Of a stretch of 64,000 nucleotides of DNA, positions 25,288 to 34,544 are shown piece by piece; positions within the stretch are counted from its first letter, which is position 1, and each line of letters starts with the position of its first letter. This stretch comes from Pseudomonas sichuanensis (GTDB lineage Bacteria; Pseudomonadota; Gammaproteobacteria; Pseudomonadales; Pseudomonadaceae). Made by a program: the position numbers and the translations under genes. The notes under the pieces are model-generated. The model did not search any database. It saw nothing but the letters and a program-made list of their open reading frames with translations, and was not told the DNA's origin. Where the stretch lies: NCBI RefSeq assembly GCF_003231305.1, contig NZ_QKVM01000018.1:1-64000 (forward strand), in the 5' to 3' direction.

Positions 25288-26577
25288 ATGACCTCAACCT
25301 ATTACACCGGCGAAGAACGCAGCAAACGCATCTTCGCCATCGTCGGTGCCTCCTCGGGCAACCTGGTGGAATGGTTCGACTTCTATGTCTACGCCTTTTG
25401 CGCCATCTATTTTGCCCCGGCCTTCTTCCCCTCCGACGACCCCACGGTGCAGTTGCTCAACACGGCCGGCGTGTTCGCCGCGGGCTTCCTGATGCGGCCC
25501 ATCGGCGGCTGGATCTTCGGCCGCCTGGCCGACCGGCACGGGCGCAAGAATTCGTTGATGACCTCGGTGCTGATGATGTGTTTCGGCTCCTTGATCATTG
25601 CCTGCCTGCCGACCTATGCCAGCATCGGTGCCTGGGCGCCGGCGCTGCTGCTGTTGGCGCGGCTGATCCAGGGCCTGTCGGTGGGCGGCGAGTACGGCAC
25701 CACCGCCACCTACATGAGCGAAGTGGCCCTGCGCGGCCAGCGCGGCTTCTTCGCCTCGTTCCAGTACGTCACCCTGATCGGCGGCCAGTTGCTGGCGGTG
25801 CTGGTGGTGGTGATCCTGCAGCAGTTGCTGAGCGAAGAAGAGCTGCGCGCCTACGGCTGGCGCATCCCGTTCGTGGTCGGCGCGGTTGCCGCGCTGATCT
25901 CGCTGGTGCTGCGCCGCTCCCTGGAAGAAACCAGCAGCGCCGAGACCCGCCAGGACAAGGACGCCGGCTCGGTCAGTGGCCTGTTCCGCAATCACGCCGC
26001 CGCCTTCATCACCGTGCTGGGGTACACCGCCGGCGGCTCGCTGATCTTCTACACCTTCACCACCTACATGCAGAAGTACCTGGTCAACACCGCCGGCATG
26101 AACGCCAAGAGCGCCAGTTTCGTGATGACCGGCGCACTGTTCCTGTTCATGATCCTGCAGCCGGTGTTCGGCATGCTCTCCGACCGCATCGGCCGGCGTA
26201 ACTCGATGCTGCTGTTCGGCGCCCTGGGCACGCTGTTCACCGTGCCGCTGCTGATGGCGTTGAAGACCGTGAGCAGCCCGTTCATGGCCTTCGTGCTGGT
26301 GACCCTGGCACTGTGCATCGTCAGTTTCTACACCTCGATCAGCGGCCTGGTGAAGGCCGAGATGTTCCCGCCGCAGGTGCGGGCGCTGGGGGTAGGGCTG
26401 GCCTATGCGGTCGCCAACGCGGTGTTCGGCGGTTCGGCCGAGTACGTGGCCCTGGGCTTGAAGACCCTGGGCATGGAGAACACCTTCTACTGGTACGTGA
26501 CCGCCATGATGGCGGTGGCCTTCCTGTTCAGCCTGCGCCTGCCCAAGCAGGCGCAGTACCTGCACGATGATCACTAA
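25288..26577 (+). CDS. pcaT: Dicarboxylate (beta-ketoadipate) transporter PcaT, MFS
   Basis: An inner-membrane transporter of the metabolite:H+ symporter (MHS, KgtP/ShiA-like) branch of the MFS, assigned in P. putida to uptake of beta-ketoadipate-type dicarboxylates. The 429 residues contain [14 protein letters not shown] in the first helix, [17 protein letters not shown] after the second and [17 protein letters not shown], all diagnostic of the MHS family. A second close relative (kgtP) is at 54077-55396 in this window. The ribosome site CCAGGAGTAAACGCACC is good. pcaB follows after nine bases. Confidence 0.92.
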   Translation: MTSTYYTGEERSKRIFAIVGASSGNLVEWFDFYVYAFCAIYFAPAFFPSDDPTVQLLNTAGVFAAGFLMRPIGGWIFGRLADRHGRKNSLMTSVLMMCFGSLIIACLPTYASIGAWAPALLLLARLIQGLSVGGEYGTTATYMSEVALRGQRGFFASFQYVTLIGGQLLAVLVVVILQQLLSEEELRAYGWRIPFVVGAVAALISLVLRRSLEETSSAETRQDKDAGSVSGLFRNHAAAFITVLGYTAGGSLIFYTFTTYMQKYLVNTAGMNAKSASFVMTGALFLFMILQPVFGMLSDRIGRRNSMLLFGALGTLFTVPLLMALKTVSSPFMAFVLVTLALCIVSFYTSISGLVKAEMFPPQVRALGVGLAYAVANAVFGGSAEYVALGLKTLGMENTFYWYVTAMMAVAFLFSLRLPKQAQYLHDDH

Positions 26578-26586
26578 GGACGTTGC

Positions 26587-27939
26587 ATGAGCAACCAACT
26601 GTTCGACGCCTACTTCACCGCCCCGGCCATGCGCGAGGTTTTCTCTGACCGAGGCCGGCTGCAGGGCATGCTCGATTTCGAGGCGGCCCTGGCCCGTGCC
26701 GAAGCCGCCGCCGGGCTGGTGCCGCACGCCGTGGTGCCGGCGATCGAGGCCGCCTGCAAGGCCGAGCGCTACGACGTGCGGGCATTGGCCGATGCCATCG
26801 CCACCGCCGGCAACTCGGCGATCCCGCTGGTCAAGGCATTGGGCAAGGTGATCGCCAGTGGCGTGCCCGAGGCCGAGCGCTATGTACACCTGGGCGCCAC
26901 CAGCCAGGACGCCATGGACACTGGCCTGGTGCTGCAACTGCGTGCGGCGCTGACGCTGATCGAAAGCGACCTCGGCAGCTTGGCCGACACCTTGGCCCGC
27001 CAGGCCCTGCAGCATGCCGACACGCCACTGGTGGGCCGCACCTGGTTGCAGCACGCCACGCCGGTGACCCTGGGAATGAAGCTGGCTGGCGTGCTCGGCG
27101 CCCTGACCCGTCATCGCCAACGCTTGAAGGAGCTGCGCCCGCGCTTGCTGGTGCTGCAGTTCGGTGGTGCCTCCGGCAGCCTCGCGGCGCTGGGCAGCAA
27201 GGCGTTGCCGGTGGCCGAGGCCTTGGCCGAACAGCTGCAACTGACATTGCCCGAGCAACCCTGGCACACCCAGCGCGACCGCCTGGTGGAGTTTGCCTCG
27301 GTGCTGGGCCTGATCGCCGGCAGCCTGGGCAAGTTCGGCCGTGATGTCAGCCTGTTGATGCAGACCGAGGCGGGCGAGCTGTTCGAACCCGCAGCGCCAG
27401 GCAAGGGCGGCTCCTCGACCATGCCGCACAAGCGCAACCCGGTGGGGGCGGCGGTGCTAATCGGCGCCGCCACCCGTGTGCCGGGGCTGGTTTCGACGCT
27501 GTTCAGCGCCATGCCCCAGGAGCACGAACGCAGCCTGGGGCTGTGGCACGCCGAATGGGAAACCCTGCCGGAAATCTGCTGCCTGGTGTCCGGCGCCCTG
27601 CGCCAGGCCCAGGTGATCGCCGAGGGCATGGAAGTGGACGCCCCACGCATGCGCCGCAACCTCGACCTCACCCAGGGGCTGGTGCTGGCCGAAGCCGTCA
27701 GCATCGTCCTGGCCCAGCGCCTGGGCCGTGATCGCGCCCATCATCTGCTGGAGCACTGCTGCCAGCGCGCGGTGGCCGAGCAACGCCACCTGCGCGCCGT
27801 GCTCGGTGACGAACCACAGGTCAGCGCCGAGTTGTCCGCCGACGAACTCGATCGCCTGCTCGACCCTGCCCATTACCTCGGCCAGGCGCGTGTCTGGGTG
27901 GCGCGTGCCGTGGCCGAACATCAACGTTTCATTGCCTGA
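26587..27939 (+). CDS. pcaB: 3-carboxy-cis,cis-muconate cycloisomerase PcaB
   Basis: This enzyme converts 3-carboxy-cis,cis-muconate to 4-carboxymuconolactone. It belongs to the fumarase/aspartase superfamily, whose signature is GGSSTMPHKRNP (about residues 276-287), with the HLGATSQDAMDTG segment near 100 and GRTWLQHATPVTLG near 145. The length of 450 residues is typical. It begins nine bases after pcaT and is followed after 11 bases by pcaD. Confidence 0.96.
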   Translation: MSNQLFDAYFTAPAMREVFSDRGRLQGMLDFEAALARAEAAAGLVPHAVVPAIEAACKAERYDVRALADAIATAGNSAIPLVKALGKVIASGVPEAERYVHLGATSQDAMDTGLVLQLRAALTLIESDLGSLADTLARQALQHADTPLVGRTWLQHATPVTLGMKLAGVLGALTRHRQRLKELRPRLLVLQFGGASGSLAALGSKALPVAEALAEQLQLTLPEQPWHTQRDRLVEFASVLGLIAGSLGKFGRDVSLLMQTEAGELFEPAAPGKGGSSTMPHKRNPVGAAVLIGAATRVPGLVSTLFSAMPQEHERSLGLWHAEWETLPEICCLVSGALRQAQVIAEGMEVDAPRMRRNLDLTQGLVLAEAVSIVLAQRLGRDRAHHLLEHCCQRAVAEQRHLRAVLGDEPQVSAELSADELDRLLDPAHYLGQARVWVARAVAEHQRFIA

Positions 27940-27950
27940 AGGAGACCGCT

Positions 27951-28742
27951 GTGGCGCACGTGCAACTGGCCGATGGCGTACTGCATTACCAACTCGACGG
28001 CCCGGCGCATGCCCCGGTGCTGGTGTTGTCCAACTCGCTGGGTACCGACCTTGGCATGTGGGACACGCAGATCCCGGCCTGGAGCGAGCACTTTCGCGTG
28101 CTGCGTTACGACACCCGTGGCCACGGTGCCTCGGTGGTCAGCGAAGGGCCCTACAGCATCGAACAACTGGGTAACGATGTGCTGGCGCTGCTCGACGCGC
28201 TGGATATCCCCAAGGCCCACTTCGTCGGCCTGTCCATGGGCGGCCTGATCGGCCAGTGGCTGGGTATCAACGCAGGCTCGCGCCTGCTCAGCCTGACCCT
28301 GTGCAACACGGCGGCGAAAATCGCCAATGACGAGGTGTGGAACACCCGTATCGACACCGTGCTCAAGGGCGGCCAGCAGGCCATGCGCGACCTGCGTGAT
28401 GCCTCCATTGCGCGCTGGTTCACCCCGGCGTTCGCCGCGGCCGAGCCGGCGATTGCCCAACGCATCACCGAGATGCTGGCGCACACCTCGCCTGCCGGTT
28501 ACGCCGGTAACTGCGCCGCTGTGCGCGATGCCGATTTCCGTGACCAGCTCCAGCGCATCCAGGTGCCGACCCTGATCGTCGCCGGTAGCGCCGATGTGGT
28601 CACCACGCCGGAGCATGGCCGGTTCATGCAGGCTGGCATACTGGGTGCCGATTACGCCGAGTTCCCGGCGGCGCACCTGTCCAACGTCGAGGTCGGTGCG
28701 CCGTTCAGTGACCGCGTGCTCGATTTCCTGCTGGCTCGCTGA
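27951..28742 (+). CDS. pcaD: 3-oxoadipate enol-lactonase PcaD
   Basis: This alpha/beta-hydrolase hydrolyses beta-ketoadipate enol-lactone to beta-ketoadipate. The 263-residue protein has the nucleophile elbow GLSMGG with Ser95, an oxyanion-region SNSLGTDLGMWD, an acid in the VAGSADVVT segment (about 212) and the histidine in AAHLSNVE (about 242). It uses a GTG start at 27951 behind GAAGGAGACCGCT, 11 bases after pcaB. Confidence 0.95.
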   Translation: MAHVQLADGVLHYQLDGPAHAPVLVLSNSLGTDLGMWDTQIPAWSEHFRVLRYDTRGHGASVVSEGPYSIEQLGNDVLALLDALDIPKAHFVGLSMGGLIGQWLGINAGSRLLSLTLCNTAAKIANDEVWNTRIDTVLKGGQQAMRDLRDASIARWFTPAFAAAEPAIAQRITEMLAHTSPAGYAGNCAAVRDADFRDQLQRIQVPTLIVAGSADVVTTPEHGRFMQAGILGADYAEFPAAHLSNVEVGAPFSDRVLDFLLAR

Positions 28743-28753
28743 GGACATGCGCC

Positions 28754-29146
28754 ATGGATGAGAAACAACGCTACGACGCTGGCATGCAGGTGCGCCGCGC
28801 GGTGCTGGGCGATGCCCATGTCGACCGCAGCCTGGAGAAACTCAACGACTTCAACGGCGAGTTCCAGGAAATGATCACCCGCCATGCCTGGGGTGATATC
28901 TGGACCCGCCCGGGGCTGCCACGGCATACCCGCAGCCTGATCACCATCGCCATGCTGATCGGCATGAACCGCAACGACGAGCTCAAGCTGCACCTGCGTG
29001 CGGCGGCCAACAACGGCGTGACGCGCGAAGAGATCAAGGAAGTGATCATGCAGAGTGCGATCTATTGCGGCATTCCGGCGGCCAACGCCACCTTCCACCT
29101 GGCGGAGTCGGTGTGGGATGAGTTGGGGGTTGAGTCGCGACAATAA
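28754..29146 (+). CDS. pcaC: 4-carboxymuconolactone decarboxylase PcaC
   Basis: This enzyme decarboxylates 4-carboxymuconolactone to beta-ketoadipate enol-lactone. The 130-residue single-domain protein has the CMD/AhpD fold signature (RHTRSLITIAMLIGMNRNDELKLHL-like region, about 53-80, and the AIYCGIPAANATFHLAE segment near 100). It is a separate gene rather than a PcaD-PcaC (PcaL) fusion. It closes the pca block, 11 bases after pcaD, and is followed by a REP element. Confidence 0.95.
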   Translation: MDEKQRYDAGMQVRRAVLGDAHVDRSLEKLNDFNGEFQEMITRHAWGDIWTRPGLPRHTRSLITIAMLIGMNRNDELKLHLRAAANNGVTREEIKEVIMQSAIYCGIPAANATFHLAESVWDELGVESRQ

Positions 29147-29149
29147 CGC

Positions 29150-29223
29150 CATCGCGGGGCAAGCCCGCTCCCACGCTAGATCTCGTGGGAGCGGCGGTGC
29201 GCCGCTGCGACTTGCCCCGCGAT
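29150..29223. repeat. REP inverted pair
   Basis: Facing REP units (one normal, one of the GTGCGCCGCTGCGACTTG-extended type) lie between the convergent pcaC and Mpo1-like genes, with fewer than five bases to either. Confidence 0.88.
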
Positions 29224-29226
29224 TTG

Positions 29227-29751
29227 CTAGACGGCTGCTTTCTTCTGGCGGATGGCCACCGGCCCGGCATTGGCTTCCACGGCCTTCTTCAGGTCGCCAC
29301 ACAATCCGGCCATGAACGCCAGCTCCGCCACCACGAACAACGGCCCGATGATCAGCCCGCTGACATCATCGACAAACGCCGGCTTGCGCCCTTCGTAAGC
29401 ATGCCCGACAAACTGGATGATCCAGCCCACCACAAAAGCCCCCAGCCCGGCGCTCAGCCACAGCCCGGTGGCCTGCACGGCCAAGGCCTGGCCGGCCCAC
29501 AGGCACAGCCCCAGCAACAACCCCATCACCAGGCCGAAACGCAGGTCCAGGCGCAGGTAGAACCACACCGACCAGGTGGCCAGCAGCAATGCCGGCGACA
29601 GCCACAAACCTGCCAGGTCCCAGCCCGGCCGCGACAGCAGGATGCTCACCGCCAGCACGATCAACGGAATACCGACGAAGTGGGTGGTGATATTGCGTGG
29701 GTCGCGATGATAGGCGGCGTATTGACTCAGGTGTTCGACGAGGTTTTTCAT
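29227..29751 (-). CDS. Mpo1-like (DUF962) membrane protein
   Basis: A 174-residue inner-membrane protein of the DUF962/Mpo1 family; the yeast founder Mpo1 is an Fe-dependent dioxygenase that shortens 2-hydroxy fatty acids. The hallmark histidines are present in YHRDPRNITTHFVGIP (about residues 14-29) and in QFVGHAYEGRKPAF (about 115-128). Four to five transmembrane segments are seen. A bacterial role in fatty-acid alpha-oxidation is plausible but unproven here. It is divergent from the Crp/Fnr regulator at 29843, with 91 bases between them. Confidence 0.85.
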   Translation of the reverse strand: MKNLVEHLSQYAAYHRDPRNITTHFVGIPLIVLAVSILLSRPGWDLAGLWLSPALLLATWSVWFYLRLDLRFGLVMGLLLGLCLWAGQALAVQATGLWLSAGLGAFVVGWIIQFVGHAYEGRKPAFVDDVSGLIIGPLFVVAELAFMAGLCGDLKKAVEANAGPVAIRQKKAAV

Positions 29752-29842
29752 TGTTGTTCCTCCATCAGGGGTAGGCGCAGCTTGCCCCGTCCATTCGTCG
29801 TCGTCTGTCGCCTGGCCGACAGAGTCCGCTTTGCGAGGTGCC

Positions 29843-30529
29843 ATGCACGATCTGCGTACCCAGTTGCTGCACGGGCAATGGTTCCGGCAGTTGCCCACCA
29901 AGGTTCAGGATAGCCTGCTGGCCCTGGCTCGAATCCGCGAGCTGGCGCCGGGGCAATGCCTGTTCCAGCGCGGCGATGCGCCGTGCGGGCTGTATGCGGT
30001 GCTCGACGGGGCGATGCGGGTGGGGGCGGTGAGCAGCGAGGGCAAGGAGGCGCTGTTGACCTTGGTCGAAGCGCCGTACTGGTTCGGCGAGATCAGCCTG
30101 TTCGATGGCCAGCCACGCACCCATGACGCCTTCGCGGAAGGGGCTACGCGATTACTGTGGCTCCCCCAGGCGCCTCTGCTCGAGTGGTTGGCGCGTGAAC
30201 CGCAGCACTGGCGCGAGTTGGCGTTGCTGATGAGCCACAAGCTGCGCTGGGTATTCGTCGCCCTGGAGCAGCAGAGCCTGCTGGCCGCAGCGCCCCGGGT
30301 CGCCCACCGCCTGCTGCAGATCGCCGAGGGCTATGGCGAGCGCGATATCGCCCAGTGGCGCCTGCAACTGTCCCAGGAGCAGTTGGCGCTGATGCTGTCG
30401 CTGTCGCGCCAGACCATCAATCAGATCCTCAGGAACCTCGAACAATCCGGCGTGGTACGCCTGGGCTATGGCGAGGTGGAGATTGTCGATGCGCCGCGGC
30501 TGCGGGCAATGGCTCAGCATCCAGGCTGA
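29843..30529 (+). CDS. Crp/Fnr-family transcriptional regulator
   Basis: A 228-residue regulator with an N-terminal cyclic-nucleotide-binding-type beta-roll (LFQRGDAPCGLYAVLDGAMRV-type, FGEISLFDGQPRTHDA near 85-100) and a C-terminal helix-turn-helix (SQEQLALMLSLSRQTINQIL, about 172-191). The phosphate-binding cassette of Crp (GExxL..RS/T) reads GEISLFDGQPRTHD, so it could bind a nucleotide, but the ligand is unknown. No cysteine cluster of Fnr type is seen. ATG at 29843 behind GAGGTGCC was chosen over an upstream TTG. Its last 101 bases overlap the convergent LysR gene. Confidence 0.85.
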   Translation: MHDLRTQLLHGQWFRQLPTKVQDSLLALARIRELAPGQCLFQRGDAPCGLYAVLDGAMRVGAVSSEGKEALLTLVEAPYWFGEISLFDGQPRTHDAFAEGATRLLWLPQAPLLEWLAREPQHWRELALLMSHKLRWVFVALEQQSLLAAAPRVAHRLLQIAEGYGERDIAQWRLQLSQEQLALMLSLSRQTINQILRNLEQSGVVRLGYGEVEIVDAPRLRAMAQHPG

Positions 30530-31412
30530 CCAGGGTCTCGATCATCGCCCGCGCCGCCGGCGACAGGCGATAGCCGCTGCGGCTGACCACCCCGCAACGC
30601 ACGCTCAGCACCTCCAGCCCCGGTGGCAGGTTGCGCCAGTGCAGGCGCACCAGGGTACCGGCGGCCAGGTCCTCGGCCACCGCCTCTTCGCTGGCGCTGC
30701 CGACCGCGTCGCTGGCCAGCACCACGCTGCGCAGCACCGCCAGGTGCTCGGTTTGCAGGTGCGGGGTGAAGTCGTTGCGCCCGCTGAGGTTGGCCAGGCG
30801 CTTGCGTACCCCGGGGGCGAGCAGGGCGCAGGCCAGGGGGTAGGCGAACAGGTCGTTGGTCGACAGGCTGTCCTTGGCCAGCAGCGGGTGCCCGGGGCGG
30901 CAGAAGAACAGGCCGGGGCGTGGGTTGAGCGGTTCGGTGTGAAAGTTCGGGTCGGCCTCGAACGGGCGAATGTCATCGACGAAGAACTCGATCTGCTCGC
31001 GGCGCAGGGCCTGGCCCAGGCGCTCGGCGTTGTCCACCAGCAGTTGCGTGCGGATGCCAGGGTGGCGCTCGATGAACTGCTGCAAAGCCTCGGGCACCAG
31101 GCGTACCGCCAGGGCCGGGCCACTGCCGAAGTGCAGTTCGCCGGCGTCGAGCTTGGTCATCTGCAACACCTCGTTGTTCAGCTGGGCGGCGCCTTGCACG
31201 AGGCGTCGGGCGTGTTGCAGCACCACCTGGCCTTCGGGGGTGGGGGGCAGGGCTTTGTTGCCCCGGTCGACCAGGGTGCAGCCGAGGGTCTGTTCGAGGT
31301 TCTGGATGGCCCGGCTGAATGCCGGTTGGGTGATGCCCATGGCTTCGGCGGCGCGGACGAAACTGCGGTACTCGGTGAGGGCGATGAAATAGCGCAGTTG
31401 GCGGAGGTCCAT
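30429..31412 (-). CDS. LysR-family transcriptional regulator
   Basis: A 327-residue LysR regulator with a standard N-terminal helix-turn-helix (residues 1-60: MDLRQLRYFIALTEY..., ITQPAFSRAIQNLEQTLG) and an effector-binding domain. The C-terminal tail (about 300-327) is rich in Ala, Pro and Arg and unlike a LysR fold; this is the part encoded opposite the end of the Crp/Fnr gene, so the overlap of 101 bases has probably extended the reading frame past the normal family end. The target is not obvious: it lies downstream of an OprD-type porin on the same strand, with 182 bases between, so it may have its own promoter in the AT-rich stretch 31440-31515. Confidence 0.82.
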   Translation of the reverse strand: MDLRQLRYFIALTEYRSFVRAAEAMGITQPAFSRAIQNLEQTLGCTLVDRGNKALPPTPEGQVVLQHARRLVQGAAQLNNEVLQMTKLDAGELHFGSGPALAVRLVPEALQQFIERHPGIRTQLLVDNAERLGQALRREQIEFFVDDIRPFEADPNFHTEPLNPRPGLFFCRPGHPLLAKDSLSTNDLFAYPLACALLAPGVRKRLANLSGRNDFTPHLQTEHLAVLRSVVLASDAVGSASEEAVAEDLAAGTLVRLHWRNLPPGLEVLSVRCGVVSRSGYRLSPAARAMIETLVSLDAEPLPAAAAHRQSPPRHSPGVPRRIVRGS

Positions 31413-31525
31413 GCTCGGGCTCTGGTGCGGGGATCAGGGCTCGGTTTTAGCTTTTGTTACATATAACGTCAAAGAATGTTATTTGATTTAAATATTCCTT
31501 TTTGTTCTTTTTAAGGCTGCCGGCC

Positions 31526-31591
31526 TCATCGCGGGGCAAGCCCGCTCCCACGATGTGGAAAGGGCGTGGGAGCGGGCTTGCCCCGCGATGG
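31526..31591. repeat. REP inverted pair
   Basis: Facing CGGGGCAAGCCCGCTCCCAC units lie immediately after the porin stop codon, upstream of the LysR gene. Confidence 0.9.
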
Positions 31592-31594
31592 GCT

Positions 31595-32848
31595 TTACAG
31601 CAGATTCAACGGGTAGCTCACGATCAACCGGTTCTCATCGAATGCATTGGTGCTGTAGTCCCTGCGCATGGTGGAGTTGCGCCATTTCACCGACAGGTCC
31701 TTGAGGGCACCGGACTGCACCACATAAGCCAGCTCGGTCTCCCGCGCCCATTCCTTGCCGTCGTTCACCGTGCTGGTATGCACGTTGTCACCCTTGATGT
31801 AGCGGTTCATCAAGGTCAGCCCAGGGACACCGACGCTGACGAAGTTGAAGTCGTGACGCACCTGCCAGGAGCGTTCCTTGGCGTTGTCGAAGCTCGAGTT
31901 GTAGCTGTCGTTGGCCAGGGTACCGCCGCTGGTGCCGTTGACCCGCATCCAGGCGTCGTCGCCGCTGACCTTTTGCAGGCCAACATAGAAGGTATGCCCT
32001 TTGTAGCGTGCCGAGAGCAGGGCCGAAGCGGTGCGGTTGTCCAGCTCGCCGGCGCGTTCGCTGCCATCTTCCTTGCCGATGAAGTAACCGAGGTTGGCGC
32101 CCAGGGTCCAGTCACCCAATGGCTGGCTGTGCACCAGGTTGAGGTACTGCTGGCGGTAGATGTCTTTGAGTTGCGCATCCCACAGCCCAATCATCGTGCG
32201 CTTGTCGTTGAAGGTGTATTCACCACCCGCGAAGTTGAAGCGGTCGGAGGTAGCGGCGGCGCGGCCCTGCATGAACATGTCTTCCATGCTCGCGTCGTTG
32301 CGCGGGCTGTTGCCACGGAACTGGCCGCCATACAAGGTGAGGCCATCGATCTCCTTGGAGGTGAGCTGGCCGCCACGGAAAGTCTGAGGCAGCGAACGGC
32401 CATCGTCGGAACGCAGGATCGGCAGCACCGGCATCCATTCGCCGACCTTCAGTTCGGTCTGCGACAGGCGCGCCTTGAACGCCACGCCCAGGCGGCCGAA
32501 GTCATCGGCCGGGCGGCCATCGTCGTGCACCGGCAGCAGGTGCGTGCCGGCGGTGCCTTTGCCGCCGTCGAGCTTCTGCGAATACAGGCCCAGCACATCC
32601 AGGCCGAAACCGACGGTGCCCTGGGTAAAGCCGGAGCGGGCGTCGAGGATGAAGCTCTGGGTCCATTCCTCGGCCTTGCCCTGGGGGTAGGCCGGGTCGA
32701 CGAAGTTGCGGTTGATGTAGAAGTTGCGCAGGTTGAGGCTGGCCTTGGCGTCCTCGAAAAAGCCGCTTTCGGCGGCCAGGGCGGGAAGGGCGCAGGACAT
32801 GGCCAACAGGCCGGGCAGCAGCTGGCGTGCGGGGTGCAAAGTGCTCAT
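31595..32848 (-). CDS. OprD-family outer-membrane porin (BenF-like)
   Basis: A 417-residue OprD/Occ-family substrate-specific porin. The signal peptide (residues 1-26, ending ALPALAA) precedes the diagnostic mature start ESGFFEDAKASLNLRNFYIN, and the C-terminus ends in a hydrophobic residue (SYPLNLL) as expected for outer-membrane insertion. Porins of this subgroup beside pca/ttg genes are often called BenF-like and thought to admit aromatic acids. The start at 32848 is chosen because it alone gives the signal peptide. The gene probably has its own promoter in 32849-33053. Confidence 0.9.
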   Translation of the reverse strand: MSTLHPARQLLPGLLAMSCALPALAAESGFFEDAKASLNLRNFYINRNFVDPAYPQGKAEEWTQSFILDARSGFTQGTVGFGLDVLGLYSQKLDGGKGTAGTHLLPVHDDGRPADDFGRLGVAFKARLSQTELKVGEWMPVLPILRSDDGRSLPQTFRGGQLTSKEIDGLTLYGGQFRGNSPRNDASMEDMFMQGRAAATSDRFNFAGGEYTFNDKRTMIGLWDAQLKDIYRQQYLNLVHSQPLGDWTLGANLGYFIGKEDGSERAGELDNRTASALLSARYKGHTFYVGLQKVSGDDAWMRVNGTSGGTLANDSYNSSFDNAKERSWQVRHDFNFVSVGVPGLTLMNRYIKGDNVHTSTVNDGKEWARETELAYVVQSGALKDLSVKWRNSTMRRDYSTNAFDENRLIVSYPLNLL

Positions 32849-33053
32849 CTGTCGTGGATCTCTTGTTTTTATTGGGCGAGCCGGGGCGCTGCGGGTGCGG
32901 GCCGCAGGGGACGGGCGTCTTTGTGAGAACTTGTGCAACGTTGCGTGGGCGATGGTGCGGGGGAGGGTGGGGGCGAGGCAATTCGCCGCAAGCGGAACGG
33001 GGCGATTATCGAACGTAATGTTGGTTGCCCCGCGATTGGCCGGTTCAGGCAAC

Positions 33054-33079
33054 AAAAAGCCCACCGCGAGGGTGGGCTT
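33054..33079 (-). terminator. Terminator of the ttgABC operon
   Basis: On the minus strand AAGCCCACC-CTCG-CGGTGGGCTT is followed by TTTTTG. It lies 20 bases past the ttgC stop. Confidence 0.9.
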
Positions 33080-33098
33080 GATGCTGTTGCCGGTGTGA

Positions 33099-34544
33099 TC
33101 AGCCTTTTGGCGACTGTACCGACGCTTGCTGGTTGGTCTGCTCGTACCAGCCACCACCGAGGGCCTTGTACAGGTTGACCTCGCTGACCAGCTGCGACAG
33201 GCGATCGCCGATCAGCGACTGCTGGGCGCTGAACAGGTTGCGCTGGGCATCGAGGAAGGTCAGGTTGCTGTCGATGCCGATGCGGTAGCGGCGCTCGGCC
33301 AGGCGGTAGTAATCCTGGTTGGCGGCCACCAGGTCACGTTGCGCCTGCAACTGCTCTTCGAACGTCTTGCGTGCGGCCAGGCCATCGGCGACTTCCTGGA
33401 AGGCAGTCTGGATGGTCTTTTCGTACTTGGCGACGTTGATGTCCTTCTGGATCTTCGAGTAGTCCAGGCTCGCCTTCAGGCTGCCGGCGTTGAAGATCGG
33501 CAGGTTGATCTGCGGCTGGAACAGCCAGGTGCCAGAGCCACCCTTGAACAGGCCGCCCATGTCCGGGCTCAGGGTCCCGGCGTTGGCGGTCAGGCTGATG
33601 CTCGGGAAGAACGCCGCGCGGGCGGCGCCGATGTTGGCGTTGGCGGCCTTGAGCAGGTGCTCGGCCTCCTGGATGTCCGGACGGCGTTGCAGCAGGTCGG
33701 ACGGCAGGCCCGCCGGCACTTCGGCCAGCTGGTCGGCGTTGAGCTCCAGCGGCTGGGGCAGGGTGGCCGGCACGCCGGTACCCACCAGCACGGTCAGGCT
33801 GTTGAGGTCCTGGGCGACCAGTCGCTGGTACTGCGCGTACTTGACCCGGGCGCCTTCCACGGCGGTGCGTGCCTGGCTGACGTCGAGCGCCGACGCCACA
33901 CCCACCTCGTTGCTGCGGCGGGTGAGGTTGTAGCTCTCTTCGTAGGTTTTCAGGGTTTCCTGGGTCAGCTTGAGCAGCGCCTGGTCGGCCTGCCAGGTGT
34001 AATAGGCGTTGGCCACGCTGGCCACCAGGCTGATCTGCGTGGAGCGGCGCGCCTGTTCGCTGGACAGGTAGGTTTCCAGGGCCTGCTGGCTCAGGCTGCG
34101 CACGCGGCCGAACAGGTCCAGCTCGTAGGCACTGACGCCGATCGTTGCCGAGTACTGGCTGGTGATGTCTGCCTCACCGGTTTGCGACACGTTCCCCGGT
34201 ACCCGCTGACGGCTGCCGCTGCCATTGGCAGAAACAGCCGGGTACAGGTCGGCACGGGCGATGCGGTACTGGGCGCGGTAGGCATCGATGTTCAACGCTG
34301 CCACGCGCAGGTCGCGGTTGTTTTCCAGCGAGCTCTGGATCAGCTGCTGCAGCGCCGGGTCGTGGAAGAACTGGCGCCAGCCCTGTTCGGCAGCGGCGAC
34401 GTTGGCGGTTTCGGTCGGCGAGTACGCAGGGCCTTGCGGCCACTGCGCGGCGACCGGCGCTTCCGGCGTCTGGTAGTCGGGGATCAGCGAGCAGCCGCCG
34501 AGAATGAAGGCGGTAACCGCCAGGGACAGCAAAGACTTGGTCAT
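33099..34544 (-). CDS. ttgC: Outer-membrane efflux channel TtgC (OprM family)
   Basis: The outer-membrane channel of the TtgABC pump. The 481-residue protein has a lipoprotein signal (lipobox LGGC, cysteine near residue 18) and two repeated OEP domains, with the typical [27 protein letters not shown] segment (about 285-310). The start ATG overlaps the end of ttgB by four bases (ATGA), showing translational coupling. It belongs to the family of OprM, and may also serve the MexVW-like pump that lacks its own channel. Last gene of the operon, followed by a terminator. Confidence 0.96.
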   Translation of the reverse strand: MTKSLLSLAVTAFILGGCSLIPDYQTPEAPVAAQWPQGPAYSPTETANVAAAEQGWRQFFHDPALQQLIQSSLENNRDLRVAALNIDAYRAQYRIARADLYPAVSANGSGSRQRVPGNVSQTGEADITSQYSATIGVSAYELDLFGRVRSLSQQALETYLSSEQARRSTQISLVASVANAYYTWQADQALLKLTQETLKTYEESYNLTRRSNEVGVASALDVSQARTAVEGARVKYAQYQRLVAQDLNSLTVLVGTGVPATLPQPLELNADQLAEVPAGLPSDLLQRRPDIQEAEHLLKAANANIGAARAAFFPSISLTANAGTLSPDMGGLFKGGSGTWLFQPQINLPIFNAGSLKASLDYSKIQKDINVAKYEKTIQTAFQEVADGLAARKTFEEQLQAQRDLVAANQDYYRLAERRYRIGIDSNLTFLDAQRNLFSAQQSLIGDRLSQLVSEVNLYKALGGGWYEQTNQQASVQSPKG

